This document shows positions 1 through 11,423 of a DNA stretch of 64,000 bases, piece after piece. A program made the translations under genes and the position numbers. Position 1 is the first letter of the stretch. Each line of letters opens with the position of its first letter. Source of the DNA: Prostheceraeus crozeri (taxonomy: Eukaryota; Platyhelminthes; Polycladida; Euryleptidae); the NCBI GenBank assembly GCA_907163375.1, contig CAJQUW010007783.1:1-64000 (forward strand). Reading direction: 5' to 3'. The notes beneath the pieces were generated by a model that was not told the origin of the DNA, ran no database searches, and worked only from the letters and a program-made list of their open reading frames with translations.

Positions 1-1978
1 CTAGAAAAAGAAATTCTGCTATTTTCATAAATTTATCATATTTGAAATTCTTCTCCAAAACCACTCAAACAAGTATGGTTCGGAAAAATAGGAATAGACA
101 AGCTTATTTAATCCTTTGTTGCTGAATTGTTTGCACAACATCATTTTGCTTCGTGTCTTAAGATTGTAGAACAACCCATTTTTGGCTTATTCATGTAATT
201 GAATTGATAAATTAATCATTCACAAGCAAATATTAAATGAATCATGTATGAGATTGCTACAGTTCCTAATTATTTAATTAGTTTTATATAAACGCAATAT
301 AATCAGACGCGAGTGTAGGGCCTATTATGCAACTGATGTCAAAAACTATAGTGTCACAATCGATTAGCTGAAAAAGCTAAACTACGTGCCAAACAACATT
401 AGGCTTGTGTACACAATCACGCTGGTCATCCGCCAACAAATACTGCAGTCCTGAATGATGCTGCCGGAATTATAGTACAGAAGGATTTTCTTGAAGCAGA
501 CGGAGTTGAGTTGTGAAATGCTTGCCCACACATATATGAAAATCAGACATATTTTACTGCTTTTTTGTATAAATGGACAATTAGTGACTTTCAAGTATAT
601 TTAAGAAATAGTAAACGGAGCTGATGAAGCTAGTAGGCCTAATAATATCTTATCAACGCCAACATCGATCAGTCAACATATGTAAATCTTAAGACTATGT
701 AAGACTATCGCATGTGAACATCTGAAAAAAATGAAATTGCCAAAAATCAGAGAACAGAATTTTTACAACTAAATCAAGTTCTCTTGACTGTGAAAATGCC
801 TTATAGCCCTTCGTTTTTGATTATAGGGATCATTGTTGCAATCATGAAAGGCACCTTATAGCAATTTATCTTTCACCTTACTAGCAAAGGTGCATCCAAA
901 ACACCTGCCGTCTGCAAACTGTCGTGATGATTTAATGACAAACTTAGCATCAATCATTCTTGAACTTGTGATCAACTGACAAACATGTACGTGTGTATCA
1001 GTTTGATAATAGCTCTATTCTGAATATAAATATAACAAGATTGCCAATATCGCAAATGAATCGAGTTGAGTAATTATTATCCTAATTACAAATTTGCATC
1101 TCTGATAATTAATTTTGCATAATTATTAGCTCATGAGAAAGAGAGAGAGAAATGTGCTTATATTTGAAGTAATGAAAATCAATCTACACATAAGAAATAA
1201 TCAAAGGCACATGAACGCTGTAGACCTACATGATACAAGCTTCATAAACGTCAGTGCGATTCAAACAAAAGCGATTGAAATGCTGATGTTTTTACATGAG
1301 TTCATTTGATTTTACACAAAACTATAGAAAAAATGAATTCGAACGTTTTACAGTGTATCTCAAACGGATAGGTACGGCCGCATGAAGTAGGGTGACAATG
1401 GATTACAAAAAACTTTTCATCCCCATTGTAAAAACTTTCATGATGGATCGTCAAACTTGCTGTGTACATGTATACAGTTTTGACTACAAATTAAGCGACG
1501 TGCTCTCTTTGAAATAAGTTTAACTTTTTCAACAAATTATTTTCAATACAGTATTGCTTAGATGGATCAATTTTGATTTATATTACTTCCAAATGTACAT
1601 TTCTCTACTCTATTCTACAATACTTAAAACACAAATTACCAAATACTGGCGACGCATAAATAAGTAGGCTGTTATGATAGCATGATAAGTAGACATCAAA
1701 TAATTTTTGGTTTTTATATTATGAATCTCGTAAGCAACGAATTATATACAATCTACGAGAGACTTTTTCGAAACGTCATTGACTTGCATCACCCAAATAA
1801 GAGGTGTTGCAAGAGAAAACCTTCAATTGTTAATTGGATATTTGATTTGTTATCAAATTCCATGACCCAGTCGTAATGTAGTTTAGTGTCCGCTCTAGCC
1901 TGGGTTAAGAGACCTGAAGGAGCTGTCTCGTCAATCTTCATACCCGCAGCCGGTCATCCTATAATCATAAGTCAAAAA
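1..1978. other. Intergenic DNA, nothing identified
   Basis: AT-rich sequence with only short, low-complexity open frames and no recognisable protein similarity. There is a short GA-rich run near 1138-1150. I see no RNA gene, no element ends and no convincing exon. Confidence 0.6.
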
Positions 1979-1986
1979 CTTCAAGA

Positions 1987-2861
1987 CATATAGAGTAGGG
2001 ATATACAGGCAGAGTGTCGAATTAAAAAAAATCTGTATACAGTGAAAATTTTTATATAAAAAGATTCAGTTTTTTGCGGAGATTACGTTCCCGTGGTCCA
2101 AAAAATTATTTGAGCACTTTTGAAAAAAGTCAAAATTTGTCAACTTATATACTACCGAGATGACTCTCCTATATAAGTAGTATGAAACAAGTTGGATATC
2201 AAAAGGAATGAATATTTGCTGAAAAGCATCCCAACTAAGCGGAAATCAAGCCGATTATCAAGGAAATTTCATGATCCGTATTATAATGAAAGTCTTCATG
2301 AAAAAGTCGAGATATTATTCGTGCTCTCTTGGCTGAAATTTCAAGTCTCAAGTTTTTAATTCAATTTTCAGCGGCATGATTTCATGATTCGATCACTAAA
2401 TTCATGTTTCATTTCTTGAATCTGAATAGCGATGTGGAACCATGTACATCTTTCAAAGTTAATTGAAATCATTGCCTTTGATTCTGTGATTTTTGCTCTG
2501 CCAGTGGCCGGTTGCCTGTGATATGATCACGCTTAAGAATGATGATCGCGTGATATGATCACGCTCTTGAGGTTGAGGATGAAAGTAATAGGAACCCATC
2601 GAATTTCTCATTCAACAAACATTAAATCTCCAAGGTTGTCATGAGATTCTGTGAAATACCATCATTCCTTCTGCATTACAATCATGATCACTCAATTCCG
2701 TTGTAATTTCTGCAAAACTGCAAAAATATGCATATCACACATTTGGTGACAATACATAACCTGTATCTCCCTTGAGTTCATTTAATAAAATCGAAAGTGT
2801 ATACACATTGTGGATTTAATAAATGCGGAGTCACCACTCTACCTAGTATACCTAATCTATG
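1987..2861 (+). mobile_element. AT-rich DNA transposon, copy 1 (8-bp TSD family)
   Basis: Non-autonomous DNA transposon. It is bounded by a perfect 8-bp target-site duplication, CTTCAAGA, at 1979-1986 and 2862-2869. The left end reads CATATAGAGTAGGG and the right end, reverse-complemented, reads CATAGATTAGGTATACTAGG, so the termini are imperfect inverted repeats of about 34 bp. The interior aligns along its whole length with the copies at 11766-12586 (inverted) and 35596-36424; the stretch ending in a TTTTTTGCGGAGATTACGTT-like motif is particularly well kept. No transposase frame is present. An 8-bp duplication is usual for hAT, P and Merlin superfamilies, but the terminal CATAGAG does not settle which. 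The interior holds a duplicated GTGATATGATCACGCT segment near 2518-2567. Confidence 0.88.
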
Positions 2862-2869
2862 CTTCAAGA

Positions 2870-3419
2870 GATTGATATCCAGTAGCATCGCCTTGCCAGT
2901 GCACTTTCAGGCTCTCACTGATCATTTGCATGATTTCAGACACACAGTGATTTGAGAATTGTCTCTGTTTTTGATTTTGCAGTCAACGTCGATCATTTAA
3001 AGACAGTAATGGAAATTTCAAGAAAATCACTAGAACAAATTGTGATTGCATGTTATTAGATTGGACTATGTATAGTAATCTGCGTCATGTGAGAATGAGG
3101 GAAACAAGTTTCTTTAGTTAAATTTAATTAAAGAAAATAAAAATAAACTTATAATATAATGTGTTATCTGAAGCAATTTCGATTGCTCTAATAATGAAAT
3201 AACGTCATATACAAAAGGAGCAAAATCATTGACATAATCTTTCATGACACATAATGAGGCCTTGAAACGTTTTAATAAAATGGCTTCAGTGATCTTAACC
3301 TGCTGTGCATTTCAACATTATGCAGCGACAGAGAAATAGGACTCGATCTTGTGTCCAGAGAGCAGATTGCATGCATATAGAGCTGCTTTTGGGCGTTTCA
3401 GTCCTGTTGCTTCCTTGGG
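2870..3419. other. Intergenic DNA, nothing identified
   Basis: AT-rich spacer between transposon copy 1 and the Penelope-like relic. No coding, RNA or repeat structure recognised. Confidence 0.5.
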
Positions 3420-4190
3420 CTACTGCTCTTTGATTCGGATACCAAGACAGCTGGTTGTCCGATCAATGTAACTGCATCTGCAGTCGCATCTGAAATTGCA
3501 ACAGACACTTGATCGGTCAGCGAGAGAAATTGAATCCTTCACAGAACCAGAACGACAAGCGATCTTAATTGTCAATACAACAAGCTGTGCTGCATAAAAA
3601 GTTCTTGAAATTGATTCACTTACTTTTTTCGAGACCAATGGATGAAATCTGCCTCCAAGAAATGGGATTATAGGATATATTGTACCTTCTTTTTTATGGT
3701 TCTTTTTCCAATTTTCCAATTATTGGTTCTTTTTCTTTATCTTATGTTGCTCAATAAATAGGTCCGGATAGCCATTCATTTTCAGTGTCTTAGTTAAAAA
3801 CTCATTATCTAAAAAGCATTGAGAATAGATAAGCCGTGTACGATGAAATAGAAGATTTACCAGATTAATTTTTATCTCTGGGTGACAAAGCTGAAATAGT
3901 ACAGATAAAGACCACTCCATGTCTTCTGTCTGTATACAGAAGTCAAATTTAGCTTTCAGAGCGAATGACATTAACATCCAGAAAGCTAGAGTAATGGTAA
4001 ATTCTAAGTTAGTATGAGCACTATTGAGAACAGAAAGTAATTTGCAAGCATCGTCTTTCGATTTTACAATTGCAAAAGTGGCGTCAACATACCTAACGTG
4101 TGTTTCGTCAAAAATTCTACTCGTATCTGTGTCTTGAGCTTGTATTTCTTGAGGTATCCAAGAAAGAAAAAAATGGACTACTGACATCAT
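3420..4190 (-). pseudogene. Penelope-like retroelement relic (RT palm to GIY-YIG start)
   Basis: Remnant of a Penelope-like element, whose protein joins a reverse transcriptase to a C-terminal GIY-YIG nuclease. One minus-strand frame runs through the region. It has RT motif C as RYVDATF at about 4074-4094, followed by the family's HR...NGYPDLFIEQH segment. After an in-frame TAA at 3720-3722 it continues in the same frame with PFLGGRFHPLVSKKVSES, then CRCSYIDRTTSCLGIRIKE before a second stop at 3420. The catalytic YVDD is YVDA (codon GCC at 4080-4082, one base from GAC). The YIG of the nuclease motif is YID, and the usual histidine after RIKE is Q. The 5' RT domains and the rest of the nuclease are missing. 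It is a dead fragment. I infer the family from remembered motifs, not from a search. Confidence 0.75.
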
Positions 4191-4876
4191 TCACTTAAGC
4201 GAGACAGCAAAGACATGTCATCCGACTGCGTAAATGCAATTAAATGGATTGGCAGCCTTGAAATGGTCTTCGATTCGAATCCTTGCAAATGTGACGGATA
4301 TTGCATTGTTCGGATATTCATTTGTCAGCTTCTTTTTAGACTCAATGACATTTGATTCTCTACCTCGACATCATGACACCGCAAGATACATTGATAATAG
4401 CTACATACGATAATTTGAGGCTACTACTGCTCAACATTCTATGACTCAAATTTACGAGTTAGTTTCAAATACGGCTTCAGCTTCTTGTTGATTATCTGCA
4501 ATTTTCGATTCATCTATGCTTCTGAGATGAATTCTGACCTTCATGTGTGCGTGTTGCCACTTTCTAAATTCTATTGCAATTCTTCCATGACCCGGCGTTC
4601 CACCGCCACTGACTGAGAGGAAGGAGGTGAAAGCAAACCCTAGAGCCGCTAAATGTGGCAGACTTTGTGTCTCGCGCCAATGCGTAGCCACTTTTTTATG
4701 AAGTTAATTAATTGTGATAGTGTGTGGATTTTTTATTCAATATATACCAGGGAAATCTATGATTAATATAAGATATCTTATGACATTAGATGTTCCTGCA
4801 TATACGATGAATGTCCATGTCATTATATAGGCTACATGGATGTTTAATTCAGAGTAAAGTCGACAATTGCACAACG
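4191..4876. other. Intergenic DNA with an unassigned 79-codon frame
   Basis: No certain feature. A slightly GC-richer minus-strand open frame lies at 4452-4691, with a stretch reading FLSVSGGGTPGHGRIAIEF. It matches no family I know and has no clear splice context, so I do not call it a gene. Confidence 0.3.
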
Positions 4877-4945
4877 CACAGAGTAAGTATATTAGGTAGA
4901 GTGGTAACTCCGCATTTATTAAATCCCCAATGTACCCAATTTTCA
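4877..4945 (-). mobile_element. Solo terminal fragment of the 8-bp-TSD transposon family
   Basis: The sequence CACAGAGTAAGTATATTAGG at 4877, followed by GTGGTAACTCCGCATTTATT, matches the 3' terminal repeat and adjoining 30 bp of the elements at 1987-2861, 11766-12586 and 35596-36424. Similarity fades after about 4945 and no partner end is visible, so this is a truncated copy. Confidence 0.75.
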
Positions 4946-5346
4946 TAGAAGGATATTTCGGCTTTTAGTTTCTATCAGTGTTTATATTTTATTATGGTCG
5001 GTTCTCATCACACCATGTGGCCTACAGGATGATGAACACAAGTTTTTACAAATAAAACATAGTCATTGTATATGAAATCGACTGAATTCATGCAATTAAA
5101 CTTGAATGTACAGTAGGATGAACTAGAGTTGGGAATAAAGAATTTTCTCACTCTGTGGATGAACTTTCAAATTCTGAGATTCATCGAATGCTTACTTAAA
5201 AGCAGAATCTAAAATAAGCTAAAACGATCCTTTGTAGTAGTGAATTGCGATGTTCGTACTTACAGCAGCTTTATACGATTACTATATGCCAACCGATGAT
5301 TTGCAAATTCACTTAAAATTTGTAAATGAAAAGTAGCATGGCCTAT

Positions 5347-6106
5347 TTAGTCCGGGAGCTATCGTGAAGTTGTGCAGGGAACGAGGTAGTACACAAAACT
5401 TTCACATAGCATAGTACACCTCTAACCTACTGTAAAACTTCGCGTCTGCCGGATCAGATCATTTGCTTTTCAGAAATAGAGAGGATAACACAATCCTATG
5501 TACAGTATTTCCAGTGGTAAAATTGTGACATTTAAGGTGTTGACTCCATTTTTTCGAATTTTTGCTCATGAAAGTTACACAAATTGGTATTTTGTTGAAC
5601 TGGTTATTACAGAAATCATCTACAGATCATGATCTTTCAAATGAGTTATCATTCAGTGACAGAGGATGAAGTAAAGTGTACAAACAGACACTTTTCGTTG
5701 GTGTAACTGCAAATTTTAACATAGAAATTTCAGGAAAATTGTTGATATACTTCAACGAAAAGTGTCTGTTTGTACACTCTACTTCATCCTCTGTCACTGA
5801 ATAATAACTCATTTGAAAGATCATGATCTGTAGATGATTTCTATAATAACCAGTTCAACAAAATACCAATTTGTGTAACTTTTATGAGCAAAAATTCGAA
5901 AAAATGGAGTCAACACCTTAAATGTCACAATTTTACCACTGGATATACTGTACATAGGATTGTGTTATCCTCTCTATTTCTGAAAAGCAAATGATCTGAT
6001 CCGGCAGACGCGAAGTTTTACAGTAGGTTAGAGGTGTACTATGCTATGTGAAAGTTTTGTGTACTACCTCGTTCCCTGCGCAACTTCACGCTGGCTCCCG
6101 GACTAA
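5347..6106. mobile_element. 760-bp foldback element with 354-bp arms
   Basis: Two arms of equal length, 5347-5700 and 5753-6106, are near-perfect reverse complements separated by a 52-bp spacer (5701-5752). The outer ends read TTAGTCCGGGAG and CTCCCGGACTAA. I see only scattered substitutions between arms (for example near 5361 and 6093) and no net length difference. If the terminal TA dinucleotides are target duplications, the layout fits a Tc1/mariner-type miniature element, but that is inference. Short open frames inside it (for example 5627-5824 minus) simply read across the arms. No protein-coding capacity is seen. The high arm identity implies a young insertion or ongoing arm conversion. 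Confidence 0.85.
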
Positions 6107-7530
6107 TTGGCGCTAAGGCGCTATTTTCTGGTAATCTCACTTCTCTGTTGTCACTACATATTCAGAAATAATGGCTCCACCGCTGTATGCTACTCGCCGA
6201 TAGTAAATGCGAACTGCTTTTTCAAAACTTTCCGCTTTGAGAGAATTTTCCAAAATTTCCCAGAAAATTTTAAACACTGAAGAGGAGCTAAAGAGTGGTG
6301 TAAAAATCAGTTAAGTGAAGAAAATCATTCCCCAGACGATCTAGAAGAGGAGTTATCCTCCGACTTAATGACTGTGTTAGAGATCAAGAAGAAAGTAATT
6401 TATTTAGGCCTATAAGTAGTCAAAAAAAAAGCAGTCAATGCTTGAAAATATGTGGCAGACTTGGCAGGCCTTTGGCATCAACTGCAGTAGATCAAGGAAT
6501 TCAGCATGGAACTTTACAGACATTGCTTAGAATTTCTTGACATTTATGTTGACCCCTAATTGATCCAAATCAAAATAATAAGTGTCTAGATACACCGGAA
6601 CCTCGAATGCTGATCAAGCATTTCGAATTGTTGAAGTATTTTTGCTTTGGATTTTGGTGATTTGCAGATGATTGGTTTTCGATGAAATGCAGCTAATTTC
6701 TCCGACTTTCTTGTGACCTGTATGTAATGCGTCAATTGATGATCATAATGATCAATGCAATATTGCATATCAATACATTTAGTGATGTTCTTACCAAGGC
6801 TCTTCTAATAATGAATAATGCAACTATTCTGAGAGGTCTGATGGGCAGTGAACATTTTCGTCTTGAAAAGAGCATACTTTTCACATCAAACACATCACTA
6901 GGTGACATGCCACGCTGAATTACGCGTACCGGTATTTACACATGACCCTAAACATCCGTGGCTATGCGTGACATTGCTGCAACATTTGTCAGCAGTCCTG
7001 TTATATACACTTTGCGTCTCATGTGTCTGCATGTATCAGAGGCTAGTGATAGGACCTCAATTTCATGCTCAGGGAAGACAGAACATGCTTAGCGGTTCAT
7101 CCGTGGTTCAAGCGGCAACGCAGCCAACCGTAGACGACGCGCAAACTATAAACGCTCACCCGCGCGTATTCATGAACATATTCCCCATGTTTTAACAGCA
7201 TCAGATCAAGTAATTTCTGACTCTTAGTGCAGCGCGTAGAATAATAGAATGTCTTTCATCACGGAAGTTTGGGGTGCTCCGTAATTTCGCGCAGCATGTC
7301 ACCAAGTGATGCCATCAATGACTGATAAAAACCTCTGCTTGCTGCTTGATTTTGCTAATTTATTAATTGAAGCCGTAGATCTGACGCAAGTCTAATAAAG
7401 TTGAAGAGTGAAATGATAAAGGTGGTTCAATGTGCCCCACTCTCCGTAATCTATATGCATGCATGTTTTTAATGCTGTTGGCCCCTCCTAAGTATCAGAA
7501 GAAAGCAATGCGGGTATATCAAGATACTAA
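6107..7530. other. Intergenic DNA, nothing identified
   Basis: Sequence between the foldback element and the 3' end of the RIIa-repeat gene. A slightly GC-richer patch around 6900-7195 is open in one plus frame but looks like no known protein and has no exon signals I trust. Confidence 0.45.
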
Positions 7531-7536
7531 ACTGTA

Positions 7537-7591
7537 TTTATTTCGATTAAAATGTTCAAATATTCAAAACTGAAAGTCAGGTTTTTTTATT
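7537..7591 (-). terminator. Candidate polyadenylation signals of the RIIa-repeat gene
   Basis: On the minus strand, AATAAA hexamers occur at 7586-7591 and 7537-7542, about 455 and 505 nt past the stop codon at 8046-8048. I see no AATAAA or ATTAAA nearer to the stop. Position and spacing are plausible; cleavage sites cannot be read from sequence alone. Confidence 0.4.
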
Positions 7592-8045
7592 CGTTAATCC
7601 AACATATTCTCAATACATCAGTATCAAATCATACGTAAATATCTCAAACTATAAAAACGGTAGAATGGCAAAATGTTAAATACAATCAATCTAGGCAAGA
7701 AAATGGACGGAAGTATAAGAGGGGAAGTCAGCTGACATACACAGATAATCTATTATAAAGACATAAAACATAATTTGGTAAACATTTCACAAAACAATCA
7801 CAACGAACAATACATCTTATGACGAACGTTAAATAATCAATGATCAATAAATATCAAAGTACAATAGCCTGATCCACGAAAATCAAAAAAAGTTAAAGAA
7901 AATACAATGACAAGGATCTCCCCAATCAAATTTGCAATTTACATGATGTATTCAAAAAATATCGACAGAATCGGTTATCATCACATATATTACACAGCAG
8001 ATATCACCTCATAAAAACGGTTCGATTAAAATTTGCATTTGAAAC

Positions 8046-10304
8046 TTAATCCTGCGGATCACTTGCTGATTGTGGTCTAGAGATCTTTGCTTCACTCTTC
8101 ATTGACGAAGTTGATCCAGGTCTCTCATCCCGTGCAGCACTTTTAACGGAAGCAGTGGATGCAGGCCTCTCGTCCTTTGTCGCACTCTTTGCTGAGGCAG
8201 CGGATGCAGGTCTCTCATCCCGTGCAGCACTTTTAACGGAAGCAGCGGATGCAGGCCTCTCGTCCTTTGTCGCACTCTTTGCTGAGGCAGCGGATGCAGG
8301 CCTCTCATCCTTTGTCGCACTCTTTGCTGAGGCAGCGGATGCAGGCCTCTCATCCTTTGTCGCACTCTTTGCTGAGGCAGCGGATGCAGGCCTCTCATCC
8401 TTTGTCGCACTTCTGACAGAGGCAGCGGATGCAGGCCTCTCGTCCTTTGTCGCACTCTTCACTGAGGCAGCGGATGGTGGCCTTTCGTCCTTTGTCGCAC
8501 TTCTGACAGAGGCGGCGGATGCAGGCCTCTCATCCTTTGTCACATTCTTTGCTGAGGCAGCGGATGCAGGCCTCTCATCCTTTGTCACATTCTTTGCTGA
8601 GGCAGCGGATGCAGGCCTCTCATCCTTTGTCGCACTTCTCACAGAGGCAGCGGATGCAGGCCTCTCATCCTTTGTCGCACTTTTGACAGAGGCAGCGGAT
8701 GCAGGCCTCTCATCCTTTGTCGCACTTTTGACAGAGGCAGCGGATGCAGGTCTTTCATCCCTTGTCGCACTTCTGACAGAGGCAGCGGATGCAGGCCTCT
8801 CATCCTTTGTCACATTCTTTGCTGAGGCAGCGGATGCAGGCCTCTCGTCCTTTGTCGCACTCTTCACTGAGGCAGCGGATGCAGGCCTCTCATCCTTTGT
8901 CACACTCTTTGCTGAGGCAGCGGATGCAGGCCTTTCATCCTTTGTCGCGCTTTTGACAGAGGCAGCGGATGCAGGCCTCTCGTCCTTTGTCACACTCTTT
9001 GCTGAGGCAGCGGATGCAGGCCTCTCATCCTTTGTCGCACTCTTTGCTGAAGCAGCAGAGGCAGGTCTCTCATCCTTTGTCGCACTCTTTGCTGAAGCAG
9101 CAGAGGCAGGTCTCTCATCCTTTGTCGCACTCTTTGCTGAAGCAGCAGAGGCAGGTCTCTCATCCTTTGTCGCACTTCTCACTGAGGCAGCGGATGGTGG
9201 TCTTTCGTCCTTTGTCGCACTCTTCACTGAGGCAGCGGATGCAGGCCTTTCGTCCTTTGTCGCACTCTTTGCTGAGGCAGCGGATGCAGGTCTCTCATCC
9301 TTTGTCGCACTTCTCACTGAGGCAGCGGATGGTGGTCTTTCGTCCTTTGTCGCACTCTTCACTGAGGCAGCGGATGGTGGTCTTTCGTCCTTTGTCGCAC
9401 TCTTCACTGAGGCAGCGGATGGTGGCCTTTCGTCCTTTGTCGCACTCTTCACTGAGGCAGCGGATGGTGGTCTTTCGTCCTTTGTCGCACTCTTCACTGA
9501 GGCAGCGGATGGTGGCCTTTCGTCCTTTGTCGTACTCTTAGCTGAGGCAGCGGATGGTGGTCTCTCTTCTTTTGCCGCGCTGTTTTGGGATGTAGCAGTC
9601 GTTGGCCGCTCTTCCTTTGCCGCATTCTTCACAGACGATGCTGATGGAGGTCTTTGTTCTTTAGTTGCACTCTTGGATGAGGTTGGTCTGTATACTGGCT
9701 TCCCATTTTCAGAAATGTCATTTTGATCTGCTGGCTCCACATTTGGTTTGCTTGAAGTTATGTTGGAGTGAGGTCTGATATTAGCAACGTGTTGTTGATC
9801 TTTTCGAGAACTGTCTAGCTGAGCAGAGGTTAATGGGGCAGCTTTGACGTCGTCAGACGCGGTTTTCAGCGGTATGGTGTCTCCATTTTCATCAATTTGA
9901 GTTAATTCAAACAGATTAGATTTCGAATTATCCTTTTCATCACCGAAGGATGATTTTGAGGCAGATGGTGTTGATAGCACATTACTCAAGCCAGAAGCCT
10001 CACGTTCCCGGAATTCACGCTCGTATATTGACCCATCTCGAATCAAATCTATGCGATGTGCGGAGCGATAAGGATGCAGCCAATAAACAAAGGTTTCTAG
10101 GTTAACATTTTTCGATCCAAGTTCACGATATAGATGCATTTTTTCGCGAATAAACGATATATGGTCATCGGGACGCTCCACCAACAATGCAGCAATCACA
10201 GCTTCAAACATTTTCGGGATATTGTGGCGTTGGAGATATGCTTTGGAATCTTCTCGTATTAACTCTGCATCCGCCCGCAAATTTAGACTGTTCAACCGAC
10301 TAAC
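8046..10304 (-). CDS. RIIa/Dpy-30-fold protein with 36-unit repeat tail, exon 2
   Basis: Main coding exon of a predicted 755-residue protein (752 residues plus stop here). It opens after the acceptor TTGCAG|GTTAGT at 10304/10305, in frame with exon 1. Residues 22-66 form an RIIa/Dpy-30-type helical fold: KAYLQRHNIPKMFEAVIAAL, then ERPDD and a second helix ending YRELG. The pattern resembles the N-terminus of adenylate kinase 5 and other RIIa proteins, whose fold dimerises and docks amphipathic helices, often in cilia or flagella. An acidic, Ser-rich linker follows. From about residue 218 to the end come some 36 units of 15 residues with consensus KDERPASAASVKSAT, highly charged and surely disordered. 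No kinase, membrane segment or signal peptide is present. The orthologue is not recognised. The role (scaffold or docking protein) is inferred from the fold only. Confidence 0.85.
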   Translation of the reverse strand, partial: VSRLNSLNLRADAELIREDSKAYLQRHNIPKMFEAVIAALLVERPDDHISFIREKMHLYRELGSKNVNLETFVYWLHPYRSAHRIDLIRDGSIYEREFREREASGLSNVLSTPSASKSSFGDEKDNSKSNLFELTQIDENGDTIPLKTASDDVKAAPLTSAQLDSSRKDQQHVANIRPHSNITSSKPNVEPADQNDISENGKPVYRPTSSKSATKEQRPPSASSVKNAAKEERPTTATSQNSAAKEERPPSAASAKSTTKDERPPSAASVKSATKDERPPSAASVKSATKDERPPSAASVKSATKDERPPSAASVKSATKDERPPSAASVRSATKDERPASAASAKSATKDERPASAASVKSATKDERPPSAASVRSATKDERPASAASAKSATKDERPASAASAKSATKDERPASAASAKSATKDERPASAASAKSVTKDERPASAASVKSATKDERPASAASAKSVTKDERPASAASVKSATKDERPASAASAKNVTKDERPASAASVRSATRDERPASAASVKSATKDERPASAASVKSATKDERPASAASVRSATKDERPASAASAKNVTKDERPASAASAKNVTKDERPASAASVRSATKDERPPSAASVKSATKDERPASAASVRSATKDERPASAASAKSATKDERPASAASAKSATKDERPASAASAKSATKDERPASAASVKSAARDERPASAASAKSATKDERPASTASVKSAARDERPGSTSSMKSEAKISRPQSASDPQD
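8052..9690 (-). repeat. 45-bp coding minisatellite, about 36 units
   Basis: Tandem array with a strict 45-bp period encoding the KDERPASAASVKSAT units. Units vary at a few fixed positions: P/A after ERP, V/A before K/R, S/N and A/V near the end, T/A last. The outermost units at both ends (KEQRPP..., KEERPT..., RPGSTSSMKSEA, KISRPQSASDPQD) are the most diverged, the usual pattern for arrays that turn over internally. It is markedly GC-richer than its surroundings. Since 45 is a multiple of three, other frames on both strands also stay open and give spurious long frames. Confidence 0.95.
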
Positions 10305-10371
10305 CTGCAATTGATGAGAAGAAATTTGTGAGTGTGATATTAATCAATATATGATGTATAATGCGCATACA

Positions 10372-11423
10372 CGTAGAGTGCACATATTAGGTAGTGACAG
10401 CTCAATGTAAATTACATCTCCAATGTGACAACAGTTTTGATTTTAAAAAATGAACTCTTGATGTTACGCAGTACCACATGTAAGACGTGCAAATTTCTAC
10501 TGTTTTGGAGAAATTCACATGTAATTGACTGATCATGATAGCAATACACATGAAAGAATATCATTTCACAAATCCTTTGAGGTCCTGATAACTTTGGAAA
10601 GATAATGTTTTCCAATTAACTTCGATTGAAAAGACTACTGAATGTTTTCTAATTAACTTCGATGGAAGTGACTACTACATGTACTTTAAGGTTCAGTCTT
10701 CTTAATAAAGGTATTTTTAGGCTTGATCATGTCACAAAATACCTGACACTTTGAGAGCAAAATACCGTATTCAAAGACAGTGATCATCACTAGCTATTGA
10801 GATTTCATATAGATGGGTCCACAATAATATTCAGATAAAAAATTAATTTAGTGAATCATAAAATCATGCCTAAGAAAATTGATTTATTGCGCATACATAA
10901 ATATACTTGAATTCTAACCGCATAGAGTACTATAATTCTAACCATTTATACTTCAATTCTGCACGATATTTCACTGCAGAATGAATTTTGACAATTAACA
11001 TTTCGGAAAAGCGTCTTGACTAACAGATCTATTCAGCCTGTTTCAAAAAAGTTAATACTAATTAAATTTGATAAGTAAAGAAATTGGAAAATTTAGCTCA
11101 GAACCAGAGTAAGCTTTCAATTATTTGCATGAAGACTTATATTATAATTTCCTTGATACTAAACTTCATTTCCGTTTAATTAATATTCTAATTAAGCTTC
11201 CATTCATTTTGACATCTAATAAGTTTCATGCTGCTTGAATATTAAAATCTGAAGTACCGAATCCCTGGAATGTAGGAACAATTTGCCAAGATTTGTTTTT
11301 TCTTTAAAAATTGGTCAGTAATTATTTTAGACCTCATGAACTGAATCTCTTGATAGGAAAATCTTCACTGCATGCTTACACTTATTTGAGTTGATGCTCT
11401 ACCTACCAAAAACTTATTCTACG
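10372..11423 (-). mobile_element. AT-rich DNA transposon, diverged copy 4
   Basis: Older copy of the family at 1987-2861. The ends read CGTAGAGTG... at 10372 and ...TTATTCTACG at 11423, diverged forms of CATAGAG/CTCTATG. The flanks CGCATACA (10364-10371) and GGTATACA (11424-11431) agree at 6 of 8 positions, as expected of a decayed 8-bp duplication. The interior shares recognisable blocks with copy 2, such as the segment about CATGATAGCAATRCA. It is longer than the other copies, partly from a 37-bp tandem duplication at 10604-10677. Confidence 0.75.
10604..10677. repeat. 37-bp tandem duplication
   Basis: Two adjacent copies (10604-10640 and 10641-10677), both beginning AATGTTTTC and containing AATTAACTTCGAT, lie inside transposon copy 4. 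They differ at a handful of positions. Confidence 0.8.

Noticed and set aside
4452..4691. 79-codon minus frame as an exon
   Set aside because: No recognisable domain, no convincing acceptor and donor pair, and no homologous partner nearby.
5347..5358. Kinship between the foldback ends and the mariner, both containing TTAGTCCGGGA
   Set aside because: In the mariner this lies about 20 bp inside the end, and the next bases differ. The shared word is too short to link them.
8969..9541. 190-codon plus-strand frame in the same array
   Set aside because: Another frame of the same repeat, without independent signals.
8052..9690. CRISPR-like periodic array
   Set aside because: Units are contiguous 45-mers without unique spacers and code for protein in a eukaryotic gene.
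8155..9726. 523-codon plus-strand open frame (SSFVALFAEAADAGL repeats)
   Set aside because: It is the antisense of the 45-bp coding minisatellite. The period is a multiple of three, so several frames stay open. It does not extend beyond the array, whereas the minus frame has a conserved fold and splice sites.
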